5,806 nucleotides of DNA, from positions 1 through 5,806 of the forward strand of contig DUMX01000072.1 in assembly GCA_012839665.1 (NCBI GenBank), written 5' to 3'. Shown one piece after another: positions 5,277 to 5,806 of this stretch. How positions within the stretch are numbered: the first letter of the stretch is position 1; the number at the start of each line of letters is the position of its first letter. This stretch comes from Gelria sp. GTDB lineage: Bacteria; Bacillota; Syntrophomonadia; Syntrophomonadales; Syntrophomonadaceae. The notes under the pieces are model-generated. The model made no database searches and had not been told where the DNA came from. It saw only the letters and a list, made by a program, of their open reading frames with translations. A program made the position numbers and the translations under genes.

Positions 5277-5708
5277 ATGCAGGATATACCAGCATTTCAA
5301 CTAAAATTTATAAGACAGGAAGAGCATTTACTGCTTCCTACTATTACTTCTATCCGGGTAGTACAACATTACTATGATGTTTTATTCCAGTATGCCATAA
5401 CTCCGGAAAAAGAAGAAAAAATTAAATCTTTTATAAGTTTAATGGAAGCCCATATTAAGAGTAAACCTCAAGCCCCGTTTTCCATGCCCCTTTCCAAATT
5501 AGAGTTTTTGCTGGATGAAGGTTTACAGGAACTAAAGCTATTAAACTGGATGCAATTACCGGCATCGTTATTCGAAGTTATCACCGATGATAATGATGAG
5601 GAAGAAATGGAAAAAATCCTGCAACTGCTGGAGTCCATAATTTCCTTTAACCGTCAGGGTGATAGTAACGTAATATTAGTCTACCCCAAGGGATTGACCA
5701 AATATTAA
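5277..5708 (+). CDS. Hypothetical acidic cytosolic protein, 143 aa
   Basis: I do not recognise this protein. The start is well supported by AAGGAGTGG (5262-5270) at normal spacing. The product has no signal peptide or membrane segment and is probably mostly helical. Residues 1-60 contain FQLKFIRQEEHLLLP and a charged helix (TPEKEEKIKSFISLMEAHI). A proline-containing linker follows (KPQAPFSMPLSKLEF, ~63-77), then leucine-rich LDEGLQELKLLNW, an acidic cluster DDNDEEEMEK and the helix ILQLLESIISF. There are no cysteines and no obvious catalytic motif. It is divergent from the small membrane protein gene, with 163 bases between their starts, and no partner gene is visible before the window ends. 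Codon use and base composition look like the neighbours. An intracellular binding or regulatory role is only a guess. Confidence 0.8.
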   Translation: MQDIPAFQLKFIRQEEHLLLPTITSIRVVQHYYDVLFQYAITPEKEEKIKSFISLMEAHIKSKPQAPFSMPLSKLEFLLDEGLQELKLLNWMQLPASLFEVITDDNDEEEMEKILQLLESIISFNRQGDSNVILVYPKGLTKY

Positions 5709-5722
5709 TAAGAAAATAAAAC

Positions 5723-5806
5723 TTTAATAGACACAGATTACACAGATTTTTTAGGATTAGCACAGATTTTTTTAAAATAAACCTGACCCCAGCTACTATT
5801 TTCATA
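5723..5806 (+). repeat. CACAGATT repeat cluster and start of possible palindromic element copy
   Basis: CACAGATT occurs at 5732-5739, 5741-5748 and 5761-5768, the first two as a tandem 9-base unit ACACAGATT. The stretch begins with TTTAATAGACACAGAT and contains ATAAACCTGA (5777-5786); both ends recur in front of trpS at 3830-3853. The final 11 bases, CTATTTTCATA, match the loop of the palindrome at 3507-3565. Similar CACAGATT-rich intergenic repeats are, to my knowledge, seen in many bacterial genomes. The element runs out of the window. Confidence 0.5.

Noticed and set aside
5732..5768. CACAGATT repeats as a CRISPR array
   Set aside because: The units are 8-9 bases with intervals of 9 and 20 bases, far too short for CRISPR repeats and spacers.

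Overview
The window looks like a chromosomal segment of an AT-rich Gram-positive anaerobe, most likely a member of the Clostridia (Bacillota). The reasons are A+T-rich intergenic DNA, AGGAG-type ribosome binding sites, a tryptophan T-box leader in front of trpS, and a tryptophanyl-tRNA synthetase carrying a four-cysteine iron-sulfur-type motif. The genus cannot be fixed from the sequence. No phage, transposase, CRISPR, tRNA or rRNA signal was seen.

Region 1 (1-2804, + strand) holds two overlapping genes for related polytopic membrane proteins. The first enters from the left edge and only its C-terminal ~222 residues are visible. The second is complete at 713 aa: a signal peptide, an extracytoplasmic domain resembling the alkaline phosphatase/phosphoglycerate mutase fold, and about ten membrane segments. 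The visible part of the first aligns along its whole length with the C-terminal part of the second, so this is a tandem duplication within one operon.

Region 2 (2809-3231, - strand) is a convergent MarR-family regulator gene. Its N-terminal cysteine sits where the peroxide-sensing cysteine of OhrR lies. Upstream are AT-rich palindromes that could be its own operator. The following ~350 bp has no gene; it holds several inverted repeats, a long imperfect palindrome and a possible promoter for the next transcript.

Region 3 (about 3585-4874, + strand) is the trp T-box riboswitch followed by trpS. The specifier UGG, the T-box bulge UGGC (matching a G discriminator on tRNA-Trp), the antiterminator and the U-tract terminator can all be placed. 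Uncharged tRNA-Trp should permit read-through into trpS. A short repeat remnant lies between the terminator and the trpS ribosome binding site.

Region 4 (4875-5806) contains a strong hairpin between converging genes, a small single-pass membrane protein gene (- strand), a doubtful 24-codon CxxC micro-ORF just upstream of it, and an unrecognised 143-aa acidic cytosolic protein gene (+ strand). The right edge carries CACAGATT-type repeats and the start of what may be a second copy of the palindromic element.
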